Shown one piece after another: positions 25,640 through 33,255 of a DNA stretch of 36,341 nucleotides. The notes beneath the pieces are model-generated. The model made no database searches, was not told the origin of the DNA, and worked only from the letters and a program-made list of their open reading frames with translations. Positions within the stretch are counted from its first letter, which is position 1, and each line of letters opens with the position of its first letter. The stretch spans positions 1 through 36,341 of the forward strand of contig ALYD01000034.1 of the NCBI GenBank assembly GCA_000513555.1. The letters are read 5' to 3'. Made by a program: the position numbers and the translations under genes. This DNA is from Lachnospiraceae bacterium JC7 (GTDB lineage: Bacteria; Bacillota; Clostridia; Lachnospirales; Lachnospiraceae).

Positions 25640-25676
25640 ATTCGTTTTTGTGTCGCTCGCTTCAAGCGACTCAGTT

Positions 25677-25705
25677 ATATTAGCGAATACCCGCTCGAAT
25701 GTCAA
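25677..25705 (-). promoter_or_regulatory. promoter of the Arg-His-Gln-Lys tRNA cluster
   Basis: A consensus TTGACA (25700-25705), 17 bases, TAATAT (25677-25682). A GTCGCT/AGCGAC hairpin follows in the leader before tRNA-Arg. Confidence 0.85.
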
Positions 25706-25811
25706 CAACAAATTTAAACTTTTTTCAAATATTTTTTCGAGCCTGCTTTTCCCCTTGATTTTATTAGGAAAACCGCCCATTTTCAACATGTTTAGATTTA
25801 TTTCACATTGA

Positions 25812-25852
25812 TAAAAAAGCTGCCCTGCTCTTCAAAAAGATACAGGACAGCA
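25812..25852 (-). terminator. eda terminator
   Basis: GCTGTCCTG pairs with CAGGGCAGC (one U.G) across a 15-base loop, followed by TTTTTT on the minus strand. Confidence 0.85.
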
Positions 25853-25895
25853 TAAAAGATCCGGATTATGATCTCCGAAAATATGGATCTGATGA

Positions 25896-26528
25896 TCAGT
25901 GTGTAAGGTCGTAAGCTTCCTGACAGAGCTTTGTGATTCCTGCCCAGTCCTTTGCTGCTACGAGATCCTTCTTGCATACCCATGTTCCGCCGACACTGAT
26001 GATCTTGTCGAAACCGAGGTACTCGTTAACATTGTCAACGTTTACTCCTCCGGTCGGCATGAACTTGATCTGAGGAAATACGCTGGCAAGTGACTTGATG
26101 GTCTTGAGTCCGCCGTAGTTTCCTGCTGGGAAGAACTTTACCATAGGAAGATTGTATCTGAGAGCGTTTGTTATATCAGTAGGAGTACATGTACCAGGGC
26201 AATATGCTACTCCGTGTCCGATTGCGCACTGTGCAACTTCATCAGAGAATGATGGGGCTACGATGAACTGAGCACCTGCCTTGATGGCACGTGTGCACTG
26301 TTCACGGTCGATAACTGTACCTGCACCAACTACCACATTCGGGCACTCCTTTGCGATACGTGCAATAGCATCTGCAGCTGCAGGTGTTCTGAATGTAACC
26401 TCAGCCATAGGAAGCTTTCCTGCCTCGAGGGCCTTTGCAAGAGGAACAGCATCCTCAACATCATCGATAACAACTACAGGACAAACCTTAATCTCAGCAA
26501 GTTTTGCCATAAAATCTTTCTGTGTCAT
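25896..26528 (-). CDS. eda: KDPG/KHG aldolase
   Basis: The aldolase splits 2-keto-3-deoxy-6-phosphogluconate to pyruvate and glyceraldehyde 3-phosphate, the final step of uronate catabolism. The class I aldolase pattern is complete: PVVVIDDVEDAVPLAKAL, the AEVTFRTPAA segment with the catalytic Glu, GAGTV, the Schiff-base lysine in MVKFFPAG, and MPTGGV. The length of 210 residues is normal. GGAG lies seven bases before the ATG. It is monocistronic with its own promoter and terminator. A near-ideal cre-type operator lies just downstream of the -10, so catabolite repression or a LacI-family repressor is likely. KDG kinase is not in the window. Confidence 0.96.
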   Translation of the reverse strand: MTQKDFMAKLAEIKVCPVVVIDDVEDAVPLAKALEAGKLPMAEVTFRTPAAADAIARIAKECPNVVVGAGTVIDREQCTRAIKAGAQFIVAPSFSDEVAQCAIGHGVAYCPGTCTPTDITNALRYNLPMVKFFPAGNYGGLKTIKSLASVFPQIKFMPTGGVNVDNVNEYLGFDKIISVGGTWVCKKDLVAAKDWAGITKLCQEAYDLTH

Positions 26529-26583
26529 AACATATCTCCTTTATATAAGAATTAAATGCCAGAGTATTAAATGCAAGCAGCTT

Positions 26584-26597
26584 TGTAACCGCTTACA
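26584..26597 (-). promoter_or_regulatory. cre-type (CcpA/LacI family) operator on the eda promoter
   Basis: TGTAAGCGGTTACA on the minus strand fits the cre consensus TGWAANCGNTNWCA at every fixed position and has palindromic TGTAA/TTACA arms. It covers the expected transcription start, a typical position for repression. Confidence 0.7.
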
Positions 26598-26604
26598 CCA
26601 CCTT

Positions 26605-26633
26605 ATTATATATTAAAATATTTGCTCTTACAA
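26605..26633 (-). promoter_or_regulatory. eda promoter
   Basis: TTGTAA (-35, 26628-26633), 17 bases, TATAAT (-10, 26605-26610). Two 10-base perfect palindromes, AAACCGGTTT (26663-26672) and GTTCCGGAAC (26691-26700), lie upstream and could bind further regulators. Confidence 0.8.
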
Positions 26634-26763
26634 GTAAAAATACGTCCGATTTTCAAAGAACCAAACCGGTTTACAGATTTAAAGTCCGATGTTCCGGAAC
26701 GAAAGATATACACCACGTAAGGCGATATATTCAGGCCATCACAGATGCAAAATACCTGATGGT

Positions 26764-27948
26764 TCAATTCCTGTCGAGATATACCTGATGGTACTTGAAC
26801 TCTCCGTCTTCACTTATGTCTATAACCATATAGGAAGGACGTCGGTCCATCTGTCTAGGGAAGCTGATGGAGCCGGGATTGATACAGGTCACTCCGTTTA
26901 CCACCTTTAAAAAGGGTTTATGGGTATGACCAAACATGGCTATGTCACATCCACGGATCTTTGCCTCCTCAGCAAGCTGGGTAAGATCGAAATTGACTCC
27001 GTAATAGTGACCATGGGTCATGAAGCACTTATGCTTTCCGAATTCTGCAACTATATCCCTCGGTAGATCATTGAAGAAATCATTGTTTCCCTTTACAAAG
27101 TAGCACTTTACACCATCTCCGGCATACTGCTGTATCATTCCTTCGGTCCCCTCCGCATCACCGAGGTGAACGAGGAAATCTATCATTCCGAGACGGCTCA
27201 GAACGTCCTTTAGATTATCATCCTTATGATGTGAATCACTTACCACTAAGATGGACTGAAAGGGGCGGACAAGTCCGCTATCCTCCTCGTTCTCGGGGAA
27301 TGCTGCCTGGTTGATTCCCTTTTTCTTATCTTCTTCAAAAACCTTTTTGAGAAGGTCTCTCATGGCTCTGAGAGCCTTTCCTCTGTGGGAAATGCTGTTC
27401 TTCTCCTCGGCTGTAAGCTCTGCGGAGGTTTTTCCGTATTCCGGGAGATAAAGGATGGGGTCGTAACCGAAACCATTTTCTCCCTTAGGCTCCTCTGAAA
27501 TGAGTCCTTCGAACAGTCCTTCTGTGTGGAATACTCTTCCGTCGGCGAATACCGCACAGATATTGCAGGTAAAGTGGGCTGCACGCTCCTCTCCCTTTGC
27601 AAATCTCAGTTCGTGTATGATGCGGGCATTCTTTTCTTCATAGGAAGTTTCTTCCCCGAGATATCTTGCGCTGTAGATTCCCGGAAGTCCGAACATATAA
27701 TTTACGCAAAGTCCCGAATCGTCTGACATGATGATATCATCGTCCCTGAGCATTCCGTGGGCCAGCATGTAGCTTCTGATGCCTGCGGCCTTAAGCTCGG
27801 CGTTGTCTGCAAATGTCTTTCCAGTTTCAACAGGCTCGAAGTCGATACCAAGCTCGCTTTTTGCAACGATATCGTTTGCCACCTCTCCGAGTATCTGCCT
27901 TACTTCTATAATTTTGTTTTTGTTATGAGTAGCAAAAATAATACGCAT
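26764..27948 (-). CDS. fused XTP/dITP pyrophosphatase (RdgB/HAM1) and YfcE-type metallophosphoesterase
   Basis: Residues 1-205 form a full RdgB/Ham1 enzyme that clears non-canonical purine nucleotides (ITP, XTP): FATHNKNK at the start, DDSGLCV (76-82), GFGYDPI (159-165) and SHRGKAL (187-193). After a linker of about 25 residues, 231-394 form a calcineurin-like phosphoesterase of the YfcE/MJ0936 group, with metal motifs SDSH (237-240), LGD (262-264), GNND (287-290), THGH (311-314) and GHTH (340-343). All are intact in both halves. In other Clostridia the two are commonly adjacent separate genes. There is no frame break at the junction. A purine-rich AAGGAAAGGG precedes the ATG. Confidence 0.93.
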   Translation of the reverse strand: MRIIFATHNKNKIIEVRQILGEVANDIVAKSELGIDFEPVETGKTFADNAELKAAGIRSYMLAHGMLRDDDIIMSDDSGLCVNYMFGLPGIYSARYLGEETSYEEKNARIIHELRFAKGEERAAHFTCNICAVFADGRVFHTEGLFEGLISEEPKGENGFGYDPILYLPEYGKTSAELTAEEKNSISHRGKALRAMRDLLKKVFEEDKKKGINQAAFPENEEDSGLVRPFQSILVVSDSHHKDDNLKDVLSRLGMIDFLVHLGDAEGTEGMIQQYAGDGVKCYFVKGNNDFFNDLPRDIVAEFGKHKCFMTHGHYYGVNFDLTQLAEEAKIRGCDIAMFGHTHKPFLKVVNGVTCINPGSISFPRQMDRRPSYMVIDISEDGEFKYHQVYLDRN

Positions 27949-28033
27949 ATTCTATCCCTTTCCTTAGGATGATTTGCAGGTGCCCTCATATATAAAGCTC
28001 TCCCGGTAAAAGGAACATGCTTTCTATTGATAA

Positions 28034-28073
28034 GGCTATACCTACAGTATCTAATAATACCGTAAGTATAGCC
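28034..28073 (-). repeat. long hairpin between uxuB and the rdgB fusion gene
   Basis: On the minus strand GGCTATAC pairs with GTATAGCC and the helix continues (TAC/GTA, GTAT/ATAC) with G.U pairs replacing mismatches, so it is a 17-pair RNA helix only in the leftward transcript. No T-run follows. It may end or process the uxuAB message. Confidence 0.5.
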
Positions 28074-28130
28074 CTTCATTAAAGTCAAAAATTATATTAT
28101 GCGGATTTTAATCCTATTTATAATCACACT

Positions 28131-28188
28131 TGTCAGAGCCTACAGCACGAAAAATCTTAAATGGATGTTTTTCAACTCAGCTCTGACA
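28131..28188 (-). repeat. inverted repeat just past the uxuB stop
   Basis: Perfect 9-bp arms TGTCAGAGC and GCTCTGACA are separated by 40 bases, starting ten bases after the uxuB stop. There is no T-run; a 3'-end stabiliser or rho-linked structure is possible. Confidence 0.4.
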
Positions 28189-28197
28189 GGCTGCCCA

Positions 28198-29808
28198 TCA
28201 GCCGAGATACTTTACAAGAGTGGCTCTGACAGCACCCTTGCCTGCGATCTCCTCCTTGAAGAGTTCCTCGATCCTCTCTCCGAGGCCGACAGAATAAAGG
28301 TCTGATCCGAAGATGTTTGCGTTTGACAGGATAGGCTTTAACTTATCGCCTACAGTTTCAGGCTTGCCGAGCTCGATGCCCTTAACAGCCTCTGTAAGAG
28401 ACTCAAGCATAGGATCTGAAGAACGTTCAAATACCTCTCCCTGATCGTCTACACCGAGAAGATATCTGAGCCAGCCCGCGATAGCAAGAGGAATTGCCTC
28501 AAGCTTCTTCGCATCGCCGTACTTTGCCACATAGCTTTTGATGGTCTCGCCGTAACGGATGCCTACCTTCTGAGAGGTATCTGTAGCGATACGCTGAGGT
28601 GTGTCAGGCATGAACGGATTTGGTATTCTTTCATTGATTACTTCATTAACGAAGGCCTCCGGTGAAAGAATTCCCGGATCTGTAACTACAGGCATACCCT
28701 CTACAGGACCGATGCGGTGAACGAGCTCCTTGAGCTCCTTGTCCTTCATTTCATCTGCTATAAGGTCATAGCCGAGAACGCAGCCGTAAACAGCAAGTGC
28801 TGTGTGAAGAGGATTGAGACAGGTCGTAACCTTCATACGTTCAACCTTATTTACTGTATCACGGTCTGTCAAATAAACTCCGGCCTTCTCAAGTGCAGGA
28901 CGTCCGTTAGGGAACTTGTCCTCGATAACGAGATACTGAGGACCTTCTGCATTGACGAAAGGTGCGATGAATGTGCGCTTTGATGTGACAACCGGAGCCA
29001 TATCCTCGATACCGAGCTTCTCGAGCTCAGCCTCAACTGACTCTGCAGGTCTCGGTGTGATCTTGTCGATCATCGACCATGGGAAGGCAACCTTTGATTC
29101 ATCCTTTAAGTAATCGATGAAATCTGCAGGTACAAAGCCCTTCTTTGACCACTCCTCCGCCATTGTAACGATTGAAGACATAAGCTTTTCGCCGTTGTGT
29201 GAGCAGTTGTCGCAGCTTACGATGGCTACAGGATATTTTCCGGCCTTGAAACGCTCGAAAAGGAGAGATGTAACGATAGCCATGGCTGCACCCGGCTTCT
29301 CAGGGCCGTTGTCGATGTCTGCCTGCACAAACGGGAAATACTCGCCGGAAGCATTTTTAAGAGCATAGCCCTTTTCTGTGATAGTAAAGCTTGCCATCTG
29401 GAACTCAGGATTTGTGAAGATCTCCTTTAAACGGTTCCAGTCTGCAGGTACCTGTGACTGAGCCTTGACAGCCTCTGTAAGAGAACCGATGACTCTCTTC
29501 TCTGTTGAACCGTCGGCCTTGAGTGTTACACCGAGTACCAGGTTATCGTATGGAGCATAGATCTTGTCTACTACATCGAAGTCGAAGGTCTCTACGCAGG
29601 TGATACCCTTCTGAAGCTCGCCCTTCTCGATGAGGGTGTCGGCGATTCCGCCGATGAAGATACGGAAAATGTTTCCGATTCCGAAGTGTACCCATACAGG
29701 TGACTTCTTTGTATTATCAGCAACAGCTTCTATATCGTATGCAGGAAGCTGAACGCCTGCCTGCTTCCATGCTTCCTTGTCCTTTAATCCTTCAAGTGTT
29801 AAACGCAT
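28198..29808 (-). CDS. uxuB: fructuronate reductase (mannonate oxidoreductase)
   Basis: UxuB reduces D-fructuronate to D-mannonate with NADH, the substrate of UxuA. It belongs to the long-chain mannitol dehydrogenase family: the N-terminal VWVHFGIGNIFRIFIGGIADTL nucleotide-binding region, SCDNCSHNGEKL, and the catalytic-region KVERMKVTTCLNPLHTALA. The start at 29808 has GGAGG eight bases upstream and follows the uxuA stop after one base; the uxuA C-terminal codons (GGA GGA AAC) form the ribosome site. The protein has 536 residues, longer than many UxuB proteins (about 490). Confidence 0.93.
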   Translation of the reverse strand: MRLTLEGLKDKEAWKQAGVQLPAYDIEAVADNTKKSPVWVHFGIGNIFRIFIGGIADTLIEKGELQKGITCVETFDFDVVDKIYAPYDNLVLGVTLKADGSTEKRVIGSLTEAVKAQSQVPADWNRLKEIFTNPEFQMASFTITEKGYALKNASGEYFPFVQADIDNGPEKPGAAMAIVTSLLFERFKAGKYPVAIVSCDNCSHNGEKLMSSIVTMAEEWSKKGFVPADFIDYLKDESKVAFPWSMIDKITPRPAESVEAELEKLGIEDMAPVVTSKRTFIAPFVNAEGPQYLVIEDKFPNGRPALEKAGVYLTDRDTVNKVERMKVTTCLNPLHTALAVYGCVLGYDLIADEMKDKELKELVHRIGPVEGMPVVTDPGILSPEAFVNEVINERIPNPFMPDTPQRIATDTSQKVGIRYGETIKSYVAKYGDAKKLEAIPLAIAGWLRYLLGVDDQGEVFERSSDPMLESLTEAVKGIELGKPETVGDKLKPILSNANIFGSDLYSVGLGERIEELFKEEIAGKGAVRATLVKYLG

Positions 29809-29809
29809 C

Positions 29810-30916
29810 TTAGTTTCCTCCCAGTCTCTTCTCGCTCTTCTCGATGGCTTCCCAAAGTCCCTGAATGTATGTTGCTCCGAGGGCTCTGTCATAAAGTCCG
29901 TATCCCGGCATTACACCCGGCTTACCTACCTCGTCCCAGATGTTGCGTCCGTGGTCAGGTCTTATAGGTCCGTCGAAGCCTGTCTCGTAAAGGGCGCGAA
30001 CTATCTCATACATATCGAAGTTACCGTCGCTTGAAATATGGCATGCCTCCTGGAAATCGTAGTTCTCACGTGATGTATCATTGAATCTCAGATTGCGGAC
30101 ATGTGCGAAGTGGATACGTCCCTTGAGTACACGGATCATGTGAGGAAGGTCATTTTCGAGGTTTGTGCCGTATGAACCTGAACAGAAGGTTACGCCGTTG
30201 TGAACATCATCAACCGCCTTCATAAGACGAAGGATGTTCTCCTCTGAATTGATGATTCTGGTAAGGCCGAATACTGACCATGCAGGATCATCCGGGTGGA
30301 TAGCCATCTTGATGTCATACTTGTTACATACAGGCATGATCGCCTTAAGGAAATAAACGAGATTTTCGAAAAGCTTCTCGCCGTCTACGTCCTTATACAT
30401 AGCGAAGAGATCATTGATCTTTGCCATACGCTCAGGCTCCCATCCGGGAAGTACGGTTCCCTGAGACATCTTCTCCATGGAAGCTGCGAGATCATCAGGG
30501 TTGATGGCGTCGATTGCCTTCTGATTATATGCAAGACCTGTTGAACCGTCTGCATTTACTCTGGCAAGCTCTGTTCTTGTCCAGTCAAATACAGGCATGA
30601 AGTTATAGCATACAAGGTGAATGTCTTCTTTTCCGAGATTCTCGAGAGTCTGAATGTAGTTCTCTATGTACATGTCACGGTCCTTGTCACCGACCTTTAT
30701 GGAATCGCATACATTAACAGACTCGATACCGCTGATATGAAGTCCGGCAGCCTCAACCTCTTCCTTTAATGCGTGGATCCTCTCCTGTGACCATACCTCT
30801 CCGGGGGTCGTGTCATAAAGAGTTGTGATAACTCCGGTTACGCCAGGAATCTGGCGAATCTGCTGTAAAGTCACTGAATCAAACTTTGATCCATACCAAC
30901 GAAATGTCATTTCCAT
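29810..30916 (-). CDS. uxuA: mannonate dehydratase
   Basis: UxuA dehydrates D-mannonate to 2-keto-3-deoxygluconate. The 368-residue TIM-barrel protein starts MEMTFRWYGSKFDSV, matching the family MExTxRWYG start, and has the metal-site segments AIHPDDPAWSVFGLTRI, FCSGSYG, HFAHVRN and RPDHGR typical of UxuA. GGAG lies eight bases before the ATG. It is the first gene of a two-gene operon with uxuB, read leftward from a TTGACA promoter that has a GntR-type operator just downstream, and divergent from the gntR gene. Confidence 0.96.
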   Translation of the reverse strand: MEMTFRWYGSKFDSVTLQQIRQIPGVTGVITTLYDTTPGEVWSQERIHALKEEVEAAGLHISGIESVNVCDSIKVGDKDRDMYIENYIQTLENLGKEDIHLVCYNFMPVFDWTRTELARVNADGSTGLAYNQKAIDAINPDDLAASMEKMSQGTVLPGWEPERMAKINDLFAMYKDVDGEKLFENLVYFLKAIMPVCNKYDIKMAIHPDDPAWSVFGLTRIINSEENILRLMKAVDDVHNGVTFCSGSYGTNLENDLPHMIRVLKGRIHFAHVRNLRFNDTSRENYDFQEACHISSDGNFDMYEIVRALYETGFDGPIRPDHGRNIWDEVGKPGVMPGYGLYDRALGATYIQGLWEAIEKSEKRLGGN

Positions 30917-31064
30917 AATGCATTCTCCTTTTAATACGCTTTAAATTTCTCGGTATATCCACAGTACGCTTACCGTTTATCAGTTCACTGAGCCAAGTCC
31001 CTTCATGTTCAGAACCGAAGGTGTTTCCAACCACCTGACAAGCTGTATGGATGTATCAAGAAAG

Positions 31065-31074
31065 TGTATACCAG
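31065..31074. promoter_or_regulatory. GntR-type operator, copy 1 (uxuA promoter)
   Basis: TGTATACCAG on the plus strand lies just downstream of the expected uxuA transcription start. The core GTATAC and flanking CA match E. coli UxuR/ExuR half-sites (TGGTATAC). Confidence 0.6.
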
Positions 31075-31088
31075 TTTTTACGAAGCTA

Positions 31089-31117
31089 ATGTTAAATCCT
31101 ATTTCCTGTGATGTCAA
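31089..31117 (-). promoter_or_regulatory. uxuAB promoter
   Basis: TTGACA (-35, 31112-31117), 17 bases, TAACAT (-10, 31089-31094) on the minus strand, about 170 bases before uxuA. Confidence 0.8.
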
Positions 31118-31290
31118 TGCTGTTTTTTGAGTTTTTTGCATTATTTTCGGGCAATTACGGACATTATTTAGTTAAATTGGTACAATGTTTTGCTCTTCCA
31201 CTCCTGTGGACGGAATTTATACAATCCGGCCTTTTAGTTGGCTCCATATCGGTACCCACGGGAACAGGGGGGATGATTTAGCGCAATATA

Positions 31291-31300
31291 TGTATACCAC
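31291..31300. promoter_or_regulatory. GntR-type operator, copy 2
   Basis: TGTATACCAC, the same motif, sits upstream of the gntR -35 element. Confidence 0.55.
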
Positions 31301-31322
31301 TTTCTGTAAATTAAGAGTCTGC

Positions 31323-31351
31323 TTGTTTTATCTCCGATTTTATTTTATATT
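31323..31351 (+). promoter_or_regulatory. gntR promoter
   Basis: TTGTTT (31323-31328), 17 bases, TATATT (31346-31351). Operator copy 3 lies right after it. Confidence 0.6.
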
Positions 31352-31362
31352 TATTCTATATT

Positions 31363-31372
31363 TGTATACCAG
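31363..31372. promoter_or_regulatory. GntR-type operator, copy 3 (gntR autoregulation)
   Basis: TGTATACCAG lies at the expected gntR transcription start and 15 bases before its ATG. Confidence 0.6.
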
Positions 31373-31387
31373 ATTTAAGAGGTTGAT

Positions 31388-32116
31388 ATGGACACATCCA
31401 TTATTGAAAACAGAGATGCTGCAGTAGAGGCACCCAAGCTTCCGGACGAGATACATTATTTCCTGTGGAATAAGATCGCGACCCTCGAATTAAAACCGGG
31501 AGTCAAACTCAGTGAGCTTGGACTTGCCGAACAGTTCAAATGCAGCCGTATCCCTGTAAGAGAAGCAGTAAGAAGATTGAATGTTGAAGGAGCTTTGGAC
31601 TCACAGCCCCAGAGAGGAAGCTTTGTGAGCCGCATAGATCTAGAGGAAGTTAAAAGAGTCAGATATTTAAGAGAAGTTCTGGAAACAAGAATAGTTCTTG
31701 ATGCCTATGATGCAAATCTCTTAGGCCCGCTGGTACCCCTTCTTCGCGGGATGGTACGTGATCAGAAAAACATGCTTTCTTTCAATGAGCTCGAAAAGCT
31801 TACGGATGCCGACACACAGTTTCATGATTTCTTCTATCATTTAGAGAACAAGGAGTTTGTTCAGGCGCATACAGGAAGGTATGATATTCACTATATCAGG
31901 GCACGGAGACTTGCACTTGGTGTAGAGCGAAGTGATAAGCAGCGCTATGACGACAGTTTAAATGTAGTTCTTCAGCATGATCGCATGATCGACGCCATAG
32001 AAAACGGAGACCGTGCCGCTCTCGAGGACGAGCTCATAAATCACTTCAGAAACATTAATCATACCCTTGAAGATATACTTCACAGAAACGAGTTCACGGA
32101 TTATTTCCATATATAA
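31388..32116 (+). CDS. GntR family regulator (FadR/FCD subfamily), probable uronate repressor
   Basis: The 242-residue protein has a winged helix at about 18-85 (KLSELGLAEQFKCSRIPVREAVRRLNVEG) and a C-terminal FCD ligand domain with the expected acidic/His metal pattern (DTQFHDFF, LQHDRMIDAIENGD, NHFRNI). FCD regulators of the UxuR/ExuR group sense hexuronates or their products. It is divergent from uxuAB, with three copies of TGTATACCA in between, so it is very likely the local repressor and represses itself. AGAGG lies five bases before the ATG. The effector is not known; fructuronate, mannonate or KDG are candidates. Confidence 0.9.
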   Translation: MDTSIIENRDAAVEAPKLPDEIHYFLWNKIATLELKPGVKLSELGLAEQFKCSRIPVREAVRRLNVEGALDSQPQRGSFVSRIDLEEVKRVRYLREVLETRIVLDAYDANLLGPLVPLLRGMVRDQKNMLSFNELEKLTDADTQFHDFFYHLENKEFVQAHTGRYDIHYIRARRLALGVERSDKQRYDDSLNVVLQHDRMIDAIENGDRAALEDELINHFRNINHTLEDILHRNEFTDYFHI

Positions 32117-32243
32117 AAGGTATAAGACGGAAAATATGCTCATATAGCTATTTTGGTGCAAATTCCGGAAACGGATCCGGCAAAGAATCACTACAGTAAA
32201 ATATGCCAATACAAAGTCTTGTTCTGTTAAAAATTTATTAAAT

Positions 32244-32272
32244 TTGACCGTTTTTTATTGACAGGGTATAAT
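32244..32272 (+). promoter_or_regulatory. promoter of the SDR gene
   Basis: TTGACC (32244-32249), 17 bases, TATAAT (32267-32272). The leader holds a perfect GTCAG-TTA-CTGAC palindrome (about 32294-32306), a possible operator. Confidence 0.75.
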
Positions 32273-32323
32273 CAGGAATAATGAATATAAATAGTCAGTT
32301 ACTGACAAGAAAGAGGTTGGAAA

Positions 32324-33097
32324 ATGAAAGAGTATTTTGACTTAAAGGGTCAGGTTGCGATTGTCACCGGTTGCTCAACAGGTCTTGGAGTTCAGATGGC
32401 AAAGGCTCTGGCAAATCAGGGTGCAATCATCATTCCGGTAGCTCGTCGTCAGGAAAAGATCGAAGCCGTTGCAAAGGAACTTACTGAAGAGTACGGCGTA
32501 GAGACATTACCTATCCGCTGTGATATTACAGATACAGAGGCAGTAGAGTCTTTAATTGATAAGGTTCTCGAGAAGTTCGGAAAAATCGACATAGTTATAA
32601 ATAATGCCGGTACAGGTGCAGTTGCTCCGGCCGAGGACATCACTGATGATCAGTTCTCCGACGAGATCAATATAGACCTTTTCGGTACTTTCAAGGTTGC
32701 CCGCGCCGCTGCAAAGAAGGCTATGATCCCTGCAGGATACGGGCGTATCATCAACATCGCTTCCATGTACGGCCTTGTAGGTAACAAAATCGCTCCTGCA
32801 AGCCCGTATCACGCTGCAAAGGGCGGTGTAGTGAACCTCACCAGAGCTCTCGCTGCAGAGTGGGGCAAGCTTGGCATCACAGTCAACGCTATCTGCCCCG
32901 GATATTTCTGGACACCTCTTACCAAGGAAACTCTTGATTCAGAATGGTTCCAGGAGTACGCAAAGGCATCTATTCCTATGGAGCGTTACGGAAGGGAAGG
33001 CGAGCTTGATACTACCGCCCTCTTCCTTGCTTCCAAAGCATCAGGTTATGTAAACGGCGTTATGATTCCTGTTGACGGCGGATACACCTGTGTCTGA
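32324..33097 (+). CDS. short-chain dehydrogenase/reductase, KduD or gluconate 5-dehydrogenase-like
   Basis: This 257-residue classical SDR has the cofactor motif TGCSTGLG (about 15-22), NNAG, the catalytic Ser in NIASMYG, YHAAK (Tyr/Lys), and a C-terminal SGYVNGVMIPVDGG. Overall it resembles 2-deoxy-D-gluconate 3-dehydrogenase (KduD) and gluconate 5-dehydrogenase, which reduce 2,5-diketo-3-deoxygluconate or 5-ketogluconate. Next to the uronate regulator and with kduI elsewhere in the window, the KduD reaction is the best guess, but the substrate cannot be settled from motifs. It has its own promoter and terminator. Confidence 0.85.
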   Translation: MKEYFDLKGQVAIVTGCSTGLGVQMAKALANQGAIIIPVARRQEKIEAVAKELTEEYGVETLPIRCDITDTEAVESLIDKVLEKFGKIDIVINNAGTGAVAPAEDITDDQFSDEINIDLFGTFKVARAAAKKAMIPAGYGRIINIASMYGLVGNKIAPASPYHAAKGGVVNLTRALAAEWGKLGITVNAICPGYFWTPLTKETLDSEWFQEYAKASIPMERYGREGELDTTALFLASKASGYVNGVMIPVDGGYTCV

Positions 33098-33130
33098 TCT
33101 CTCAGCTCTTAACTTTCATATTTATAATAA

Positions 33131-33182
33131 AAGATCCGGTAAGGCGATATGCTTTACCGGATCTTCTTTAGCTTATTTTTTC
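33131..33182 (+). terminator. SDR gene terminator
   Basis: A 15-bp stem AAGATCCGGTAAGGC with its partner (one G.U) and 5-base loop, then a T-rich tail ending TTTTTT. Confidence 0.85.
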
Positions 33183-33184
33183 AG

Positions 33185-33232
33185 TTAAAACAGAAAGACC
33201 TCTTCAGTAAGTTTCGTTACTGAAGAGGTCTT
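33185..33232 (-). terminator. Band 7 gene terminator
   Basis: A perfect 16-bp stem, AAGACCTCTTCAGTAA (33195-33210) with 33217-33232, followed on the minus strand by TTCTGTTTT. It stands back to back with the SDR terminator between convergent genes. Confidence 0.85.
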
Positions 33233-33255
33233 GAATATTTATGCTGCTGTAATCA

